A model generated the notes under the pieces. The model was not told the DNA's origin. It made no database searches and saw only the letters and a program-made list of their open reading frames with translations. A program made the translations under genes and the position numbers. This document shows, piece by piece, positions 43,071-52,789 of a stretch of 64,000 bases of DNA. Origin of the DNA: Exilispira sp964581895 (lineage in GTDB: Bacteria > Spirochaetota > JAAYUW01); contig CAZOPR010000002.1 in NCBI GenBank assembly GCA_964581895.1, forward strand, positions 186,001-250,000, in the 5' to 3' direction. The first letter of the stretch is position 1, and every line of letters starts with the position of its first letter.

Positions 43071-44299
43071 TGGGAAATGAGTTAAAAAGATGTTCATTTT
43101 GCAATAAAAGTTCAAAAGAGGTAAAACAGCTATTTGTCGGGACAAATGCCAACATATGTGATGAATGCATAGGATTTTTATATGATCTTGTAATAAGGCA
43201 ACAAAATAAGAGTGTTTTACCAAAAGAAGTCCTTGATTTCAATAAGATTAGACCAGCTGATATAAAAAACTTCCTGGATCAATATATTATTGGGCAGGAT
43301 GAAGCAAAAACTGTTTTATCTGTAGCAGTTTATAATCATTATAAAAGGATATATAGTAAGAAAGTTAGTGATATTGAAATAGAGAAATCCAACATTTTAC
43401 TTGTTGGGCCTACTGGCTCTGGTAAGACTTTGCTTGCTCAAACTCTCGCAAGATTTTTAAATGTCCCTTTTGCAATAGCAGATGCAACTACCTTGACAGA
43501 AGCAGGTTATGTAGGAGAAGATGTTGAAAATATACTTTTAAGATTGATTCAGAATGCAAATGGAGATATCAAGGCTGCCGAAAAAGGGATTATTTATATA
43601 GATGAAATTGATAAGATTTCTAGAAAAAGTGAAAATCCATCAATAACCAGAGATGTCTCTGGAGAAGGGGTTCAGCAAGCCCTTCTAAAGATTATTGAAG
43701 GTACCATTGCCAATGTTCCACCACAAGGTGGAAGAAAACATCCTTATCAAGAATTTATTCAAATCAATACCAATGATATACTGTTTATATGTGGTGGCGC
43801 TTTTGTTGGACTTGATAAAATCGTTGCAAGAAGGATTAAAAAAACCCCAATAGGATTCAACAGGGAATATGTTAAGGTAGATGATAAAATTATAAATTCA
43901 AATATAGAAAGTGAGGATCTCATTAAATTTGGTCTGATACCCGAACTTGTTGGAAGACTTCCTGTTGTGGTCCCTCTTGATGAACTTGAACTAACTGATC
44001 TGGTTAGAATTTTGACAGAACCTAAAAATGCGATTATTAAACAGTATCAGTATCTTATGTCTCTTGAAGGGAAAGAACTTGTTTTTGAAGATGATGCTCT
44101 TAAAGCTATCGCAGAATTATCTTTAGAAAAAAAACTTGGAGCAAGAGGTCTTCGTTCAATAATTGAGAAAAAACTTTTGAAATTGATGTATAATTCACCA
44201 GAAATGGCTGATGTTTCAAAGATAATAATAACTAGAAAAGTAATCGAGGAAGAAATAAATCCTATTTTAGAGTATAAAAAAAATATTTCTTCTAGTTGA
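43070..44299 (+). CDS. clpX: ATP-dependent Clp protease ATP-binding subunit ClpX
   Basis: This 409-residue AAA+ unfoldase has the N-terminal zinc domain (CSFCNKS and CDECIGF, near residues 9-33). It has Walker A GPTGSGKTLL, Walker B IIYIDEIDKI, the pore loop region VGEDVEN and the sensor/ClpX signature GARGLRSIIEK. The ATG at 43070 shares a base with the clpP stop. A preceding in-frame GTG at 43067 is less likely. Confidence 0.98.
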   Translation: MGNELKRCSFCNKSSKEVKQLFVGTNANICDECIGFLYDLVIRQQNKSVLPKEVLDFNKIRPADIKNFLDQYIIGQDEAKTVLSVAVYNHYKRIYSKKVSDIEIEKSNILLVGPTGSGKTLLAQTLARFLNVPFAIADATTLTEAGYVGEDVENILLRLIQNANGDIKAAEKGIIYIDEIDKISRKSENPSITRDVSGEGVQQALLKIIEGTIANVPPQGGRKHPYQEFIQINTNDILFICGGAFVGLDKIVARRIKKTPIGFNREYVKVDDKIINSNIESEDLIKFGLIPELVGRLPVVVPLDELELTDLVRILTEPKNAIIKQYQYLMSLEGKELVFEDDALKAIAELSLEKKLGARGLRSIIEKKLLKLMYNSPEMADVSKIIITRKVIEEEINPILEYKKNISSS

Positions 44300-44415
44300 T
44301 AAAACCTTTTAAAAATAAATTGTAAGAAAAGATAAAATTAAAAGAAAAAAAGTTAAATAAAAAATATAAAAATAAAAATACAAAATAAAATTCTAATATT
44401 AAAAGAATAAAATAG

Positions 44416-45516
44416 ATGTCAACTAATAAAGTCATTGTTTCTATCGAAAATTTACCCGACGAAATTACATCTTATTTAAATGAAAATTATAAGTTTTATG
44501 ATTTATCCCCTTACTTAAAAGGTTATAAGACAATAAAAGATTATGACATTAATAAAAGAGAGAAGTGGAATAATTTATTAAAATCCTTACCAGAATTTGG
44601 AAAACCAGATGTAGTTATTTTTAGAACTTATACAATTTTGGATAAAAATCTTATAGATATCTTTCCTGATAATATCCTGTTTTTAAGAGCTGGTTCTGGA
44701 TATGATAATATCGATATAAAATATGCATTAAAAAGATTTTGTTATGTTGAAAATACACCACTTGCCAATACAAACTCAGCATTTGAACATACTATTTCAC
44801 TTTTATTTGCTTCATTAAAAAAATTGGTGCAATTTAATAATGCTACTAAAAATGGCAAATGGCGAGATAAATTAGATTTAAATATTGAAGCAAAAGGTAA
44901 AAGTATCTGTATTGTTGGTTATGGTAACATTGGTTCAAAAGTAGCATCTTTTGCCAGATTTTTAGGGATGAATATTTTTTTATATGATCCAATAAAATCA
45001 TTAATAGGTTACTACGATAAACTCCCTGAATTTGAAAACTTTATTGAAAACCATATTGAAAAAGAACCTATAAAAAATAGATTTGACTTTGATTATAAAC
45101 CTTTATATGAAATTATAAAAAATGTTGATATAGTTTCCTTTCATCTTCCTTTGTATGATAAAACATATAAAATGATAGACGAAAAACTTTTAAGTTCACT
45201 AAAAGAAAATGCCATACTTTTAAATACTTCCAGAGGTGAACTTTTTGAAAAGGAAAGTACAATTTTATATTTTAAGAACAATCCTTCCTCTATTTTAGCA
45301 ACTGATGTCTTGCCTGAAGAGCCATGCTATGGTGAAACCCCCTTTTTTAATCTTCCAAATTGTATTATTACACCGCATATAGGAGCCTATACTATCGAAG
45401 CAAGGATTAGATTAAAAGAAGAGGTAATAAAGACTATTTCAGCTTTCTTAAATGAAAAAAAGATGTTGTATCCTGTAAATCCAGATTTCTATTTTTCGCC
45501 ATATTTTCGATTCTAA
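44416..45516 (+). CDS. D-2-hydroxyacid dehydrogenase family protein
   Basis: This 366-residue NAD-dependent enzyme has the Rossmann motif VGYGNIGSKVASFARFLG. The late SRGELFEKES and ATDVLPEEPCYGETPFF regions follow, then the catalytic-histidine region ITPHIGAYTIEA. These fit the D-isomer-specific hydroxyacid dehydrogenase superfamily (phosphoglycerate, glyoxylate, lactate types). There is an insertion of about 35 residues after the Rossmann strand (KLPEFENF region). The substrate cannot be read from the sequence. It is monocistronic, with no obvious ribosome binding site upstream of the ATG. Confidence 0.85.
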   Translation: MSTNKVIVSIENLPDEITSYLNENYKFYDLSPYLKGYKTIKDYDINKREKWNNLLKSLPEFGKPDVVIFRTYTILDKNLIDIFPDNILFLRAGSGYDNIDIKYALKRFCYVENTPLANTNSAFEHTISLLFASLKKLVQFNNATKNGKWRDKLDLNIEAKGKSICIVGYGNIGSKVASFARFLGMNIFLYDPIKSLIGYYDKLPEFENFIENHIEKEPIKNRFDFDYKPLYEIIKNVDIVSFHLPLYDKTYKMIDEKLLSSLKENAILLNTSRGELFEKESTILYFKNNPSSILATDVLPEEPCYGETPFFNLPNCIITPHIGAYTIEARIRLKEEVIKTISAFLNEKKMLYPVNPDFYFSPYFRF

Positions 45517-45525
45517 TTGAAAATT

Positions 45526-45560
45526 TTACCAATATTAAAATTTTGGTAATATTAATTTTT
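45526..45560 (+). terminator. Weak hairpin after the dehydrogenase gene
   Basis: TTACCAA (45526-45532) pairs with TTGGTAA (45543-45549), followed by ATTAATTTTT. The stem is short and AT-rich, so termination is uncertain. Confidence 0.35.
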
Positions 45561-45605
45561 AAAAAGAAAGAGTCATATTAAACCTTAGCGATATATTAAG
45601 TCTAA

Positions 45606-45712
45606 TATTTATAGTGATTATTTATAGTAAATATTTATAGAGGTGTGATTAAAAAAGACTACCAGGGAAAGGTAAATTAAAGATTATTTATGGTAAATAT
45701 TTATAGTAAAAA
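45606..45712. repeat. Degenerate TATTTATAGTAAA repeats between convergent genes
   Basis: The unit TATTTATAGT(A/G)A(A/T) recurs about five times in two clusters (45606-45645 and 45684-45712), between the dehydrogenase and radical SAM genes. No function is evident. Confidence 0.5.
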
Positions 45713-45713
45713 T

Positions 45714-46553
45714 CTACAGTAAGGCGCAGCATCCATTTAGTTTAATAAAATTTTCTGGATTTTTTTCAAGTAAACCTACAAGTTTTGAAGATGGATTCAC
45801 TATTGCATCTATCCCTTTTTCAAAAATGGCAAAATCAAGTTCTTCACGATTTTTCCCAAAAGGTCTCATGCAGCCAAGATAGATTGAACTTTTTTCAAGC
45901 TTTTTTTTCGCATAGTCATAAACTTCTAAAATCCTTCTTATCTCTATTTCTTTTATCTTTTCAAAGTAAGTGTTTTTAGTTGGTATCAAAACATTTAGTA
46001 CAAGTTTTTCTGGTGAGATTTTAGATATAAAGTCTATTGCATCTTCTTCATAAGAATCTTTTCCATAATAAATTCCAATTGTTATATGTGGTGTAATATC
46101 TGGCTTTTTAACTTTTATTTTTTGTAAAAACTCATTATAAATTAAAATATTTTCCTGTAATTCTTTTAAGTCAACTTTTAGGTTATATACTTGTTTTAAT
46201 ATTTTATCACTTCCAACTATATCCAAAGAGATGGTGTCAAAGATCAATGTTTTTTCAAATTGTTCAGATGGTATATATCCTGTATGTGCATTAAGATATA
46301 AGTTTTTTTCTTTTAATTTTTTTATTCTTTCATATTCAAGGTAAAATGGTACGGATCCATTTTTTAAAGATCCTCCAGAAATCAAGGCAGTATCTTTAGT
46401 CTTAAAAAATTTTGTATGATTTTCATCTTTTATATCTATCATAGAATCAAGGTATTTTTTATTGCAATGTTTACAGGATAACTCGCAGTAAGATCCAGTT
46501 ACAGAGACGGAAACCACGGATTTTGTAGAAATTAGTTTTATTTTTTTCTCCAT
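45714..46553 (-). CDS. Radical SAM protein (COG1856-like, biotin-synthase homologue)
   Basis: This 279-residue enzyme has the radical SAM cysteine triad as CELSCKHC near residue 23-30 (CxxxCxxC), preceded by VSVSVTGSY. The early GGSLKNG region and later TPHITIGIYYGK fit the barrel. The C-terminus has paired cysteines (NGCCALL). It resembles the uncharacterised COG1856 group of small radical SAM proteins, some of which relate to LipS2 lipoyl synthases. Function is therefore unproven. No partner gene (LipS1-like, lipoate ligase) is adjacent. Confidence 0.8.
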   Translation of the reverse strand: MEKKIKLISTKSVVSVSVTGSYCELSCKHCNKKYLDSMIDIKDENHTKFFKTKDTALISGGSLKNGSVPFYLEYERIKKLKEKNLYLNAHTGYIPSEQFEKTLIFDTISLDIVGSDKILKQVYNLKVDLKELQENILIYNEFLQKIKVKKPDITPHITIGIYYGKDSYEEDAIDFISKISPEKLVLNVLIPTKNTYFEKIKEIEIRRILEVYDYAKKKLEKSSIYLGCMRPFGKNREELDFAIFEKGIDAIVNPSSKLVGLLEKNPENFIKLNGCCALL

Positions 46554-46702
46554 AAGTAAAATTTAACAAAATATAATGAAATTAAAATATAAATATTGAC
46601 TGAAAGATTAAAATAGATAAACAAGATAAAAAATAAGATTTAACTTAAAAATGGAAAAATTATTCTTGAAAAAAAAAGTAAAAAGGCAAAACTTAAGCTG
46701 TT

Positions 46703-47860
46703 ATGAATACAATTTTAATTAGATATGGTGAAATTGCATTAAAAAAAGGGAATAGGAAAAGATTTGAAAGGCAACTTTTGGATAATATTAAAAATAAAAT
46801 TCCAGAAGGAACTTTAGTAAATCCTCACGGCCGAATATTTTTGGAAATAGATGATTTTAATGAAAATATAATAAATAGACTTTCAAAAATTCCTGGGATA
46901 ACTTCTTTTTCCAAAGTAATAAAAGTTGAAAAAGATTTTGAAGCACTAAAGAATAGATGTATACAGATAATAAATGAAAATTCAAAATTGAAAGAATGCA
47001 AAACTTTCAAATTTGAAGTAAAAAGAGTAGATAAAAATTTCCCTATTCATTCTGATGAAATGTCAAAACTTTTAGCAGAAGAAATAATAGAAAAATTTCC
47101 AGAATTTTCCACAAAAGTTAAACTTAAAAATCCAGAATTGACCTTTTATGTTGAGATTAGAAATGATTTTACATATCTTTTTTATGAGAAATTCTATGGT
47201 GTTGGCGGACTTCCCGTTGGTATTGCTGGTAAAAGTTTAGCTCTTCTTTCTGGTGGGATAGATTCACCAGTCGCTGCATATCTTGCTATGAAAAGAGGGA
47301 TGAAGGTTGATTTTATCTATTTTCATGCTTCGCCATTTACTTCCGAAGATGCAAAAGAAAAAGTTGTAAAACTTGCTAAAATTTTAAAAGATTATGAAAC
47401 AAAAACTAAGATTTTTATTATACCATTTACTGATATCCAGACTAAGATTAGAACCTGCTGTAATATCTCTTTTATGACAATATTGATGAGAAGAGCAATG
47501 ATGAATATAGCAGCAAGAATAGGAAAATTTTATAAATATGACTCTCTTATAACAGGAGAATCTCTTAGTCAGGTAGCATCTCAAACAATAAACTCATTGA
47601 AATGCACAGATGATGCAACAGACCTTTTTGTGCTAAGGCCTCTTATAGGTTTTGATAAAGAAGAAACAATAAAAATAGCACAGAAAATTGGAACTTTTGA
47701 AACTTCAATTTTACCATATGCAGATTGTTGTTCTCTTTTTACACCTTCAAATCCAATAATAAACCCAAAACTTGATGAGGTAAAAAAAGAAGAAGAAAAA
47801 TGGTTTGATGAAAGTTTAATAAAAGATTGCTTGGATAAGACAGAGATTATTAAGTTTTAA
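46703..47860 (+). CDS. thiI: tRNA 4-thiouridine synthase / sulfur carrier ThiI
   Basis: This 385-residue protein has an N-terminal ferredoxin-like and THUMP domain (about 1-165, starting MNTILIRYGEIALKKGNRKRFE-type). A PP-loop domain follows with SGGIDSPVAAYL. It adds sulfur to U8 of tRNA and may supply the thiamine thiazole. There is no C-terminal rhodanese domain, as in Gram-positive-type ThiI, so the sulfur transfer partner must be separate. It is followed about 110 bases later by the PRPP synthetase gene. Confidence 0.93.
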   Translation: MNTILIRYGEIALKKGNRKRFERQLLDNIKNKIPEGTLVNPHGRIFLEIDDFNENIINRLSKIPGITSFSKVIKVEKDFEALKNRCIQIINENSKLKECKTFKFEVKRVDKNFPIHSDEMSKLLAEEIIEKFPEFSTKVKLKNPELTFYVEIRNDFTYLFYEKFYGVGGLPVGIAGKSLALLSGGIDSPVAAYLAMKRGMKVDFIYFHASPFTSEDAKEKVVKLAKILKDYETKTKIFIIPFTDIQTKIRTCCNISFMTILMRRAMMNIAARIGKFYKYDSLITGESLSQVASQTINSLKCTDDATDLFVLRPLIGFDKEETIKIAQKIGTFETSILPYADCCSLFTPSNPIINPKLDEVKKEEEKWFDESLIKDCLDKTEIIKF

Positions 47861-47968
47861 AAAAACTATCTTATTAGGAGTAATTATTTTATAAAATATG
47901 CTTTTTATTTAGAATTCAGTTTTAATATTTATAATGCAATATTAGAATAAAAGTTAGGGAGATAGAAA

Positions 47969-49060
47969 ATGCCTGGAAGAGGGAAGATACAGATATTTTC
48001 TGGAAGATCTGCCGAGGATTATTCACTTGATGTTTTACATAATCTTAGAGGATTAAATGAGTATACTTCAAAATTTGTCGACTTAAATGGTGAAAAAAAT
48101 GTTAAATGTTTCTCTGATGGAGAAATAGAGATAGAAATACTTTCTTCTGTTAGAAAAAAAGATATATACATAATTCAAAGAACATCCAATAGAAATGTTA
48201 ACAATCTTTCTACTCATGAGAATAAAATCGAACTATATCATTTAATAGACTCACTTAAAAGAAGTCATGCAGGAAGTATTACTGTAATCGAACCTTTTAT
48301 CTCATGTTCTCGTTCAGATAGGGCTTATGCTAGAAACTCATCAGGACTTGCGATTCATTTTAAGACTTTAGTTTCAATCGGAGCAAACCATATAATTACA
48401 TATCAACTTCATTCAGAAAAATCGAAGATGATGGTTGACCCTGTTTATGCATATATAGATGATGTGCCTCTTTATCCTCAGATCCAAAAGTATATATTAA
48501 AAGAATTTGTTAAAACAAGAGAAAATCTCCATAATGAAGTGCATAAAAATTGGGCTATATGTTCAGTTGATGCTGGTGGAGAAAAGGTAGCAAGAGCATT
48601 TGCAGATATATTTGGGTGTCAACTTATAATTGCAAATAAAAGAAGAAGTTATTCAAGAGTCAATACAATTGAAGGTGTTTCTTTGCTTACAGATGAACCG
48701 ATTGAAAATAAGATAATATGGGTGATAGATGATATGATAGATACAGCAGGTTCCATAGTAGAACTTATAAAAGCATTAAAAGATAGAAAACCAAAGGAAA
48801 TAAATATAGCAATTGCCCATCCAGTCTTTTCTGGTCCTGGAGTATCTAGAATGATAGAAATGCATGAGCTGGGATATATTCAAACTCTATTGGTTTGCGA
48901 TACTATATGGATTTCTGAACAGATGAAAAATGAAATGCCATTTATGAAGATTATAACAACAGCTCCAATTACAGCAGATATTATATACAAAACAAATATT
49001 GGCGAAAGTCTTTCAATATATTATGATCCTGTTAATCCTTATCATGTTCTTCCATATTGA
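47969..49060 (+). CDS. prs: Ribose-phosphate pyrophosphokinase (PRPP synthetase) family protein
   Basis: This 363-residue protein has PRPP-synthetase landmarks: the opening FSGRSAEDYS, CSRSDRAYARNSSGL, SVDAGGEKVARAFADIFG and the PRPP loop WVIDDMIDTAGS. The flexible loop ANKRRSYSRV replaces the usual DKRRPxxN. It is longer than usual (about 315), with extra residues around 170-190. It should make PRPP from ribose-5-phosphate and ATP for purine and pyrimidine synthesis. Its stop overlaps the next gene's start. Confidence 0.85.
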   Translation: MPGRGKIQIFSGRSAEDYSLDVLHNLRGLNEYTSKFVDLNGEKNVKCFSDGEIEIEILSSVRKKDIYIIQRTSNRNVNNLSTHENKIELYHLIDSLKRSHAGSITVIEPFISCSRSDRAYARNSSGLAIHFKTLVSIGANHIITYQLHSEKSKMMVDPVYAYIDDVPLYPQIQKYILKEFVKTRENLHNEVHKNWAICSVDAGGEKVARAFADIFGCQLIIANKRRSYSRVNTIEGVSLLTDEPIENKIIWVIDDMIDTAGSIVELIKALKDRKPKEINIAIAHPVFSGPGVSRMIEMHELGYIQTLLVCDTIWISEQMKNEMPFMKIITTAPITADIIYKTNIGESLSIYYDPVNPYHVLPY

Positions 49061-49989
49061 TGATTTTTATAATGAACAAATCTATAAAAAGAAATAGAAC
49101 CATTTCTTTAAATGATTCCGAAAGAAAAAAATATGAAAAAAACTTGATAAGGTTACCATATAATGGTGAAATTTTAAATAAAATCATTAATCAAGATATA
49201 TTTGAAGCAATTGAATTTTTACCAGACAATTTTGTTGATCTTTTATTTGTTGACCCACCATATAATATAAGCAAAAATTTTAACTCATTGAAATTTGAAA
49301 AGATGGATGAAGATAAATATTATAAGTGGGTTGATAGCTGGATTTCAAAAATCTTGCGACTCTTAAAAAAAACATCATCCATATATATCTGTTCTGAATG
49401 GCAAACTTCACCAATACTTTATGATGTATTAAAAAAATACTTTATCATTAGAAATAGAGTTACATTTGAAAGGGAAAAAGGAAGAGGTGCAAAAACCAAC
49501 TGGAAAAATAACTGTGAAGATATCTATTTTTGCACAATGTCTAATAAATATACTTTTAATATAGATAAGGTTAAGATAAAAAGAAAAGTTATCGCCCCAT
49601 ACAAAGAAGAAGGGAAACCAAAAGATTGGTTTATTCAGGATGGTGAAAAATTTCGATTGACCTATCCATCAAATATCTGGACAGATATAACAATACCTTT
49701 CTGGTCTATGAAAGAAAATACAAAACATCCAACACAAAAACCAGAAAAACTTTTAGCAAGAATTATTTTGGCAAGCTCAAATGAAAAAGATATCGTATTT
49801 GATCCTTTTGCCGGGAGTGGCACAACAGCGGTTGTTTCTAAAAAGCTAAAAAGAAACTTTTTGGCGGTTGAAATAGAGAAAGAATATTGCTTTTATGCAT
49901 TAAAAAGACTTGAAATGGCAGAAAAGGACAGGAAAATACAAGGTTACGAAAATGGTGTGTTCTACGAAAGAAATTCATATAAAAAATGA
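49060..49989 (+). CDS. Adenine-specific DNA methyltransferase (beta-class order), solitary
   Basis: This 309-residue methyltransferase has motif IV LLFVDPPYNISKNF near residue 67. The late motif I VFDPFAGSGTTAV comes after a KHPTQKPEKLL stretch, so the order IV-then-I is the beta class of N6-adenine (or N4-cytosine) enzymes. DPPY favours adenine. The ATG at 49060 shares a base with the prs stop (TGATG); ATG 49072 is the alternative. No restriction gene, specificity subunit or transposase is adjacent, so it is probably an orphan regulator or part of a split system. Confidence 0.85.
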   Translation: MIFIMNKSIKRNRTISLNDSERKKYEKNLIRLPYNGEILNKIINQDIFEAIEFLPDNFVDLLFVDPPYNISKNFNSLKFEKMDEDKYYKWVDSWISKILRLLKKTSSIYICSEWQTSPILYDVLKKYFIIRNRVTFEREKGRGAKTNWKNNCEDIYFCTMSNKYTFNIDKVKIKRKVIAPYKEEGKPKDWFIQDGEKFRLTYPSNIWTDITIPFWSMKENTKHPTQKPEKLLARIILASSNEKDIVFDPFAGSGTTAVVSKKLKRNFLAVEIEKEYCFYALKRLEMAEKDRKIQGYENGVFYERNSYKK

Positions 49990-50078
49990 ATTTTTCATAA
50001 TTTTTTCTTGTATAAAATAAACTTTTTATTAAAATAAAAATGTCCAGATTGATAAAATAAGATTTTTAAGGAACTTTT

Positions 50079-51407
50079 ATGATTGGAATTCAAAATTCAA
50101 CAATAATAACTTTTGATCCAGCAAAAGTTGAAGAAAATCTTGATATTATAATTGATGATGGACAAATTATCGATAAAGGTAAAAATATTATAAAAAATTA
50201 CCCTGATTGTAAGATAGTTGAAAAAGAAAAAATTGTTACAACAGGGATTGTATGTTCTCATACACATATCTATTCAGCTTTAGCAAGAGGATTAAATGTC
50301 AAGTTAAAAAAGATGAATGATTTTGTTCAAATACTTCAAAATCTTTGGTGGCTTTTAGATAGAGCTTTAGATAAAGAGATGGTTGAAGTATCTGCTCAGG
50401 TTTGTGCAATAGAAGCCATCCTTTGCGGTGTTACTACTTTAGTTGATCACCATTCAAGTCCAAACTTTATAGAAGGAAGCTTAAAAACAATAAAAGATAG
50501 TTTTGAAAAAATAGGTATAAGATCTATTTTATGCTATGAAACAACAGATAGAAATGGTGTTGATAAAGCAAATTTAGCTATTTTTGAAAATGAAAGTTTT
50601 GCGAATTTAATAGATGAAGAAAAAAAGAAAAAAAAGAAAAAAGAAAGGTTGACAGAGGCATCTATTGGTGCCCATGCACCATTTACTCTTTCTGATGAAA
50701 CATTAAAAGGATTGTCAACTGTCTGTAATAAAATAGATAGAGGCTTACATATTCATGTTTCAGAAGATAGATTCGACCCTTCATACAGCAGGTTTAGTTT
50801 TGACAAAGACCCTATTAAAAGACTAAATGATTTTGGTTTAATTTCAGATAAATCTATTATAGGGCATGGAGTTCATCTTTCAGAGGATGAAATAGATATT
50901 ATTAATAAAAATGATGCTTTTTTGGTTCATAATTCAAGATCAAATATGAATAATAATGTAGGTTATAACAACCAACTTGGGGAATTTAAAAATGTTGCCA
51001 TTGGGACAGATGGAATAAATCATGATTTGATTTCAGAACTTGCTACCTCCTATTTTAAGCATAAAGATAGCGGTGGACAAATTCCTATTTCAAAGTTTTT
51101 GCAAATGTTAAATAATGGAAATCTTATCTTAAATAGATATTTTTCCGACTTGAATTTTGGCAGGATAGAAAAAGGATTTGCAGCCGATCTTGTTATATGG
51201 GATTACAAAACTCCAGCACCTATAAATCAGTATAATATCGCATCTCATCTGATTTTTGGTTTCAACTCTGGTTTTGTAAATACAGTAATTATAAATGGTA
51301 AGGTTATTTTGAAAGATAGAAAGTTTAATTTTGATATAAATGATATTTTCAAAAATTCTCAAAATCAAGCAATTCGTCTTGCTGATGCTATGGTAAAATT
51401 GATATGA
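50079..51407 (+). CDS. ssnA: SsnA-type amidohydrolase
   Basis: This 442-residue metal-dependent amidohydrolase has SHTHIYSALARG, which holds the HxH metal ligands. VQILQNLWWLLDRALDKE and TTLVDHHSSP are SsnA hallmarks, followed by CYETTDRNG and the late GTDGINHD region. SsnA is a conserved component of the purine catabolic/selenium-associated locus of E. coli. It is followed by ygeY and ygeW in the same direction. The ATG at 50079 has GGAAC upstream, a weak site. Confidence 0.9.
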   Translation: MIGIQNSTIITFDPAKVEENLDIIIDDGQIIDKGKNIIKNYPDCKIVEKEKIVTTGIVCSHTHIYSALARGLNVKLKKMNDFVQILQNLWWLLDRALDKEMVEVSAQVCAIEAILCGVTTLVDHHSSPNFIEGSLKTIKDSFEKIGIRSILCYETTDRNGVDKANLAIFENESFANLIDEEKKKKKKKERLTEASIGAHAPFTLSDETLKGLSTVCNKIDRGLHIHVSEDRFDPSYSRFSFDKDPIKRLNDFGLISDKSIIGHGVHLSEDEIDIINKNDAFLVHNSRSNMNNNVGYNNQLGEFKNVAIGTDGINHDLISELATSYFKHKDSGGQIPISKFLQMLNNGNLILNRYFSDLNFGRIEKGFAADLVIWDYKTPAPINQYNIASHLIFGFNSGFVNTVIINGKVILKDRKFNFDINDIFKNSQNQAIRLADAMVKLI

Positions 51408-51494
51408 ATTTAGATATTAATTTATATAAGATGATTTATATAGGAAAGTTTATTAAAAGAACTTGATAAAAATTTTTATCAAAAAGGAGTACAT

Positions 51495-52739
51495 ATGGAC
51501 AAAAATAGTTTTGACAAATCTTTATTTGAAAAGATTAATTCAAAGTCTATTGAATTAAAAGATTATACTGTTAAAAATCTTTCCAAGATAATTCAAGTTA
51601 AAGCAATGAGTAATGATGAGAAAAATAGGATAATGCTGTTAAAAAATCTATGTAAAAAGGCTGGTGCAGATGAAGTAAGAATAGATGGGCTTGGGAATTG
51701 CTTAGCAAGAGTTGGATCTGGAAGCAAAAAAATAGTTATTGATGCTCATATTGATACTGTTGATGTTGGAGATATAAAACTTTGGGAGAAAGACCCATTT
51801 TCTGGCGATTTTGATGATAAATATGTCTATGGAAGAGGTGCATCTGATCAACTGGCAGGGGCAGCTTCCATGATTACTGCAATTAAAATATTAAAAGATA
51901 TTGGTTATAAAGGATTAAACGATTTCTGTGTTTGGTTCACTTTTACAATAATAGAAGAAGATTGCGACGGATTATGCTGGAAGTATTTAATCGAAGAAGA
52001 AAAATTCATTCCAGATTTTTTTATTTCCACAGAACCAACAAGCTTAAATATTTATAGAGGCCATAGGGGTAGAATGGAGATGGAAGTTAAACTACAAGGT
52101 GTTTCCTGCCATGGTTCTGCTCCTGAGCGTGGTGTTTCTGCTGCATATCTTGCATCGAGGGCTGCTTTGGCGATAGAAAAATTAAATTCTGAATTAAAAC
52201 CAGATAAAGATAATTTTTTGGGGAAAGGAACAATTACAGTTTCTATAATGGATGTGAAAGGCCCATCACAATGTTCAGTTCCAGATATTGCAAGATTATA
52301 TATTGATAGAAGACTAACTGAAGGAGAAACAAGAGAAATCGCTATAGAGCAGGTAAAATCATATATCTCAGAAGCAACTGGTCTTGATAAAGAAAAAATA
52401 GTGGTAAATGTCCCAAAATATTCAAAACCAAGCTGGAAGAAAAAGCTTTTTACACAGGATTTATACTTCCCGACCTGGGTATACTCAGAAAATCATCCAT
52501 TGATAGAAAGTGCTAAGCAAACTTATATAAATCTTTTTGATAAAAAACCTTTAATAGATAAGTGGACTTTTTCAACAAACGGAGTTGCTGTTGCAGGTCT
52601 TCATAAGATCCCGTCTATGGGTTTCGGTCCTGGTGATGAAAAAGAGGCACATGCTCCAAATGAAAAGGTAAGGATAGATGATCTTGTAAAAGCTTCATCC
52701 TTTTATGCTGCTTTTCCATATATTATAAAACATGTATAA
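51495..52739 (+). CDS. ygeY: YgeY-type M20-family hydrolase
   Basis: This 414-residue peptidase/deacylase-like protein has metal-ligand motifs DAHIDTVDVGD and YGRGASDQLAG, then the EEDCDG region and TEPTSLNIYRGHRGRMEM. It matches the YgeY selenium/purine-associated M20 hydrolase of the E. coli ygeW-Z locus. A strong AAAAGGAG site precedes the ATG. It sits between ssnA and ygeW. Substrate is uncertain; a role in ureido or diaminopropionate metabolism downstream of urate has been proposed. Confidence 0.9.
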   Translation: MDKNSFDKSLFEKINSKSIELKDYTVKNLSKIIQVKAMSNDEKNRIMLLKNLCKKAGADEVRIDGLGNCLARVGSGSKKIVIDAHIDTVDVGDIKLWEKDPFSGDFDDKYVYGRGASDQLAGAASMITAIKILKDIGYKGLNDFCVWFTFTIIEEDCDGLCWKYLIEEEKFIPDFFISTEPTSLNIYRGHRGRMEMEVKLQGVSCHGSAPERGVSAAYLASRAALAIEKLNSELKPDKDNFLGKGTITVSIMDVKGPSQCSVPDIARLYIDRRLTEGETREIAIEQVKSYISEATGLDKEKIVVNVPKYSKPSWKKKLFTQDLYFPTWVYSENHPLIESAKQTYINLFDKKPLIDKWTFSTNGVAVAGLHKIPSMGFGPGDEKEAHAPNEKVRIDDLVKASSFYAAFPYIIKHV

Positions 52740-52789
52740 TAAAGCATATGTTATAAACCATATAGGATAAATTAAAAAAAGGAGGTTTT

